Assembly: GCA_903820955.1 (NCBI GenBank)
Contig: CAIJJH010000002.1
Location: 1-7,695, forward strand
DNA from: an uncultured Micrococcales bacterium
GTDB taxonomy: Bacteria; Actinomycetota; Actinomycetes; Actinomycetales; Microbacteriaceae
Direction of reading: 5' to 3'
Length of the DNA: 7,695 nt
Under the pieces are notes generated by a model. That model was not told the origin of the DNA. It searched no databases and worked only from the letters and a program-made list of their open reading frames with translations. This document shows positions 6,684 to 7,695 of the stretch, one piece after another (position 1 is the stretch's first letter; each line of letters begins with the position of its first letter). The position numbers were made by a program, and so were the translations under genes.

Positions 6684-7695
6684 CTAACCGCCGCCCGATA
6701 CGGCGTAACGCAAGTTGCCATAGACGGCTAAAGCGCCTTGCAGGTCGGTGCGCAAAATGGTCGAGCCAACCGATTTCAGAACGCTCAGGGTTCGCTGCGT
6801 AGGGTGTCCGTAGGAGTTGCCCAGACCCACAGATAGCAAGGCCAAATCTGGATGCATCGCCTCGATTAGCTCGGGATACTGGTCTGCCGAGCCATGGTGA
6901 GCGACCTTCAAGATCAAACGCTTGTTTACCGGATGGCTCAGATAGCTACCGAATCGCTCCACCATACGCATTTGGCCACGCTCCCCGAGGTCTGCCATCG
7001 TGTAAAGCACCCAATCCTTAGACTCCCAGCGCATCACGATGCTGCCATCGTTCGAATCTTGCGCTTCGGCAGCGGTTTGGGTCGGCGAGAGCACCTGCCA
7101 AGGAATCGAGCCCAGTTGCCCCGCCAAACCGATTCCAGCCTTAAGGACGTGTCTGACATGAAGAAGGAGGCCCGCAACCTTGTAGACCAGCGGTCTGGTG
7201 TCTGGGTACGGCGTGATTAGGGCTGTGTCTACGACCCGACCCCGAAGCGCGCCGGCTAACCCCCCGATGTGGTCTGCATCGTAATGAGTCAGCACCAGCA
7301 GGTCGATTTGTTTGATGCCCAGACGACTGAGGCAATCGTCTATTGGCTCATCGTTTCGGCCGACATCAACCACCGCGATCTGCCCAGCGTCTCGAATCAC
7401 TAGGCCGTCGCCCTGGCCGACGTCACAATTGACGATTGACCAATCTGCCGGCAACCACGCAGAACTCCTGATGACGCCGACACCAGACCAGACGATTTCG
7501 GTGAGCATGACGGCGACCAAAAGGCATGCACCAAGGGCTTTTGGTCGCTTCAGCCAAAGGGTTGCGCCGACGACCAGCACGAGCATGCCTAGCAGCCCGG
7601 TGTGCCAAGCCAGAGTCACGCTCGGCAAAGCTGTAAGCGTCTTTGAAACCGCGACGATCCACTGAGCTGGCACAGAGGCCAACCAGATCAACAGG
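6684..7695 (-). CDS. comEC: ComEC/Rec2 competence protein, C-terminal part (continues past right edge)
   Basis: ComEC forms the inner-membrane channel for single-stranded DNA during natural transformation. About 337 C-terminal codons are present; the reading frame is open to the window edge and the N-terminal domains are outside. Counting from the TTG at 7691, the visible part opens with two or three hydrophobic segments (to about residue 74). The metallo-beta-lactamase-like domain follows: DVGQGD (90–95), HYDADH (136–141), NDGSIVMRW (214–222), AHHGS (264–268) and a late LRTDLQGAL. HYDADH keeps the H-x-D-x-D-H metal-binding pattern, consistent with an active nuclease-like domain. The in-frame TTG at 7691 is not the true start. 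It is followed 6 nt later by holA, the standard actinobacterial order. Intactness of the whole gene cannot be judged here. Confidence 0.93.
   Translation of the reverse strand, partial: LLIWLASVPAQWIVAVSKTLTALPSVTLAWHTGLLGMLVLVVGATLWLKRPKALGACLLVAVMLTEIVWSGVGVIRSSAWLPADWSIVNCDVGQGDGLVIRDAGQIAVVDVGRNDEPIDDCLSRLGIKQIDLLVLTHYDADHIGGLAGALRGRVVDTALITPYPDTRPLVYKVAGLLLHVRHVLKAGIGLAGQLGSIPWQVLSPTQTAAEAQDSNDGSIVMRWESKDWVLYTMADLGERGQMRMVERFGSYLSHPVNKRLILKVAHHGSADQYPELIEAMHPDLALLSVGLGNSYGHPTQRTLSVLKSVGSTILRTDLQGALAVYGNLRYAVSGGG

Noticed and set aside
6689..6705. Small GC hairpin (CGCCG/CGGCG, 7-nt loop) at the comEC 3' end
   Set aside because: The stem is only 5 bp, there is no T tract, and holA starts 6 nt after the comEC stop. 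It is unlikely to be a terminator.
1..7695. Frequent CTCGAG/TCGAG words across the window
   Set aside because: They fall in many genes and phases and are explained by favoured GAG, CTC and CGA/TCG codon contexts. No ordered array or spacing was seen.

Overview
The window reads as a chromosomal housekeeping segment of an actinobacterium. The gene order comEC – holA – rpsT – lepA – hemW – hrcA – dnaJ is the conserved actinobacterial arrangement. HrcA, LepA and HolA have an actinobacterial look, three of the starts are GTG or TTG, and base composition is moderate rather than extremely GC-rich. A Microbacteriaceae-like organism, perhaps a small-genome freshwater or marine type, is my inference; no marker here fixes the genus.

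Layout from right to left on the minus strand. The C-terminal part of comEC (DNA-uptake channel) enters from the right edge at 7695 and ends at 6684. After a 6-nt gap comes holA (Pol III clamp-loader delta subunit, 6677–5688). A 12-TM CynX/NimT-type MFS transporter (5691–4519) is joined to holA by a 4-base GTGA overlap. On the plus strand, rpsT (ribosomal protein S20, 4228–4488) converges on the transporter and ends in a strong intrinsic terminator whose hairpin overlaps the transporter's stop codon. Divergent from rpsT is a second minus-strand block: lepA/EF4 (4070–2217), hemW (2230–1091), hrcA (1046–27) and the first 8–9 codons of dnaJ (26–1).

Regulation is visible at three places. A CIRCE operator lies between hemW and hrcA, next to a plausible -10 element, so hrcA–dnaJ should be a heat-shock unit repressed by HrcA. 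The 157-bp lepA/rpsT divergent spacer holds an exact 11-bp direct repeat, an extended -10 promoter candidate and a leader hairpin for rpsT. The rpsT/MFS convergence is closed by a one-sided terminator.

The right-hand block joins DNA uptake and replication with one transporter that is not part of the usual neighbourhood. The left-hand block groups translation (EF4), heme handling (HemW) and the chaperone circuit (HrcA/DnaJ). No gap longer than 157 bp lacks a gene. I found no tRNA, rRNA, mobile element, CRISPR array or recognisably new system. The most worthwhile details are the rpsT/lepA regulatory spacer, the coding-embedded terminator and the transporter inserted after holA.
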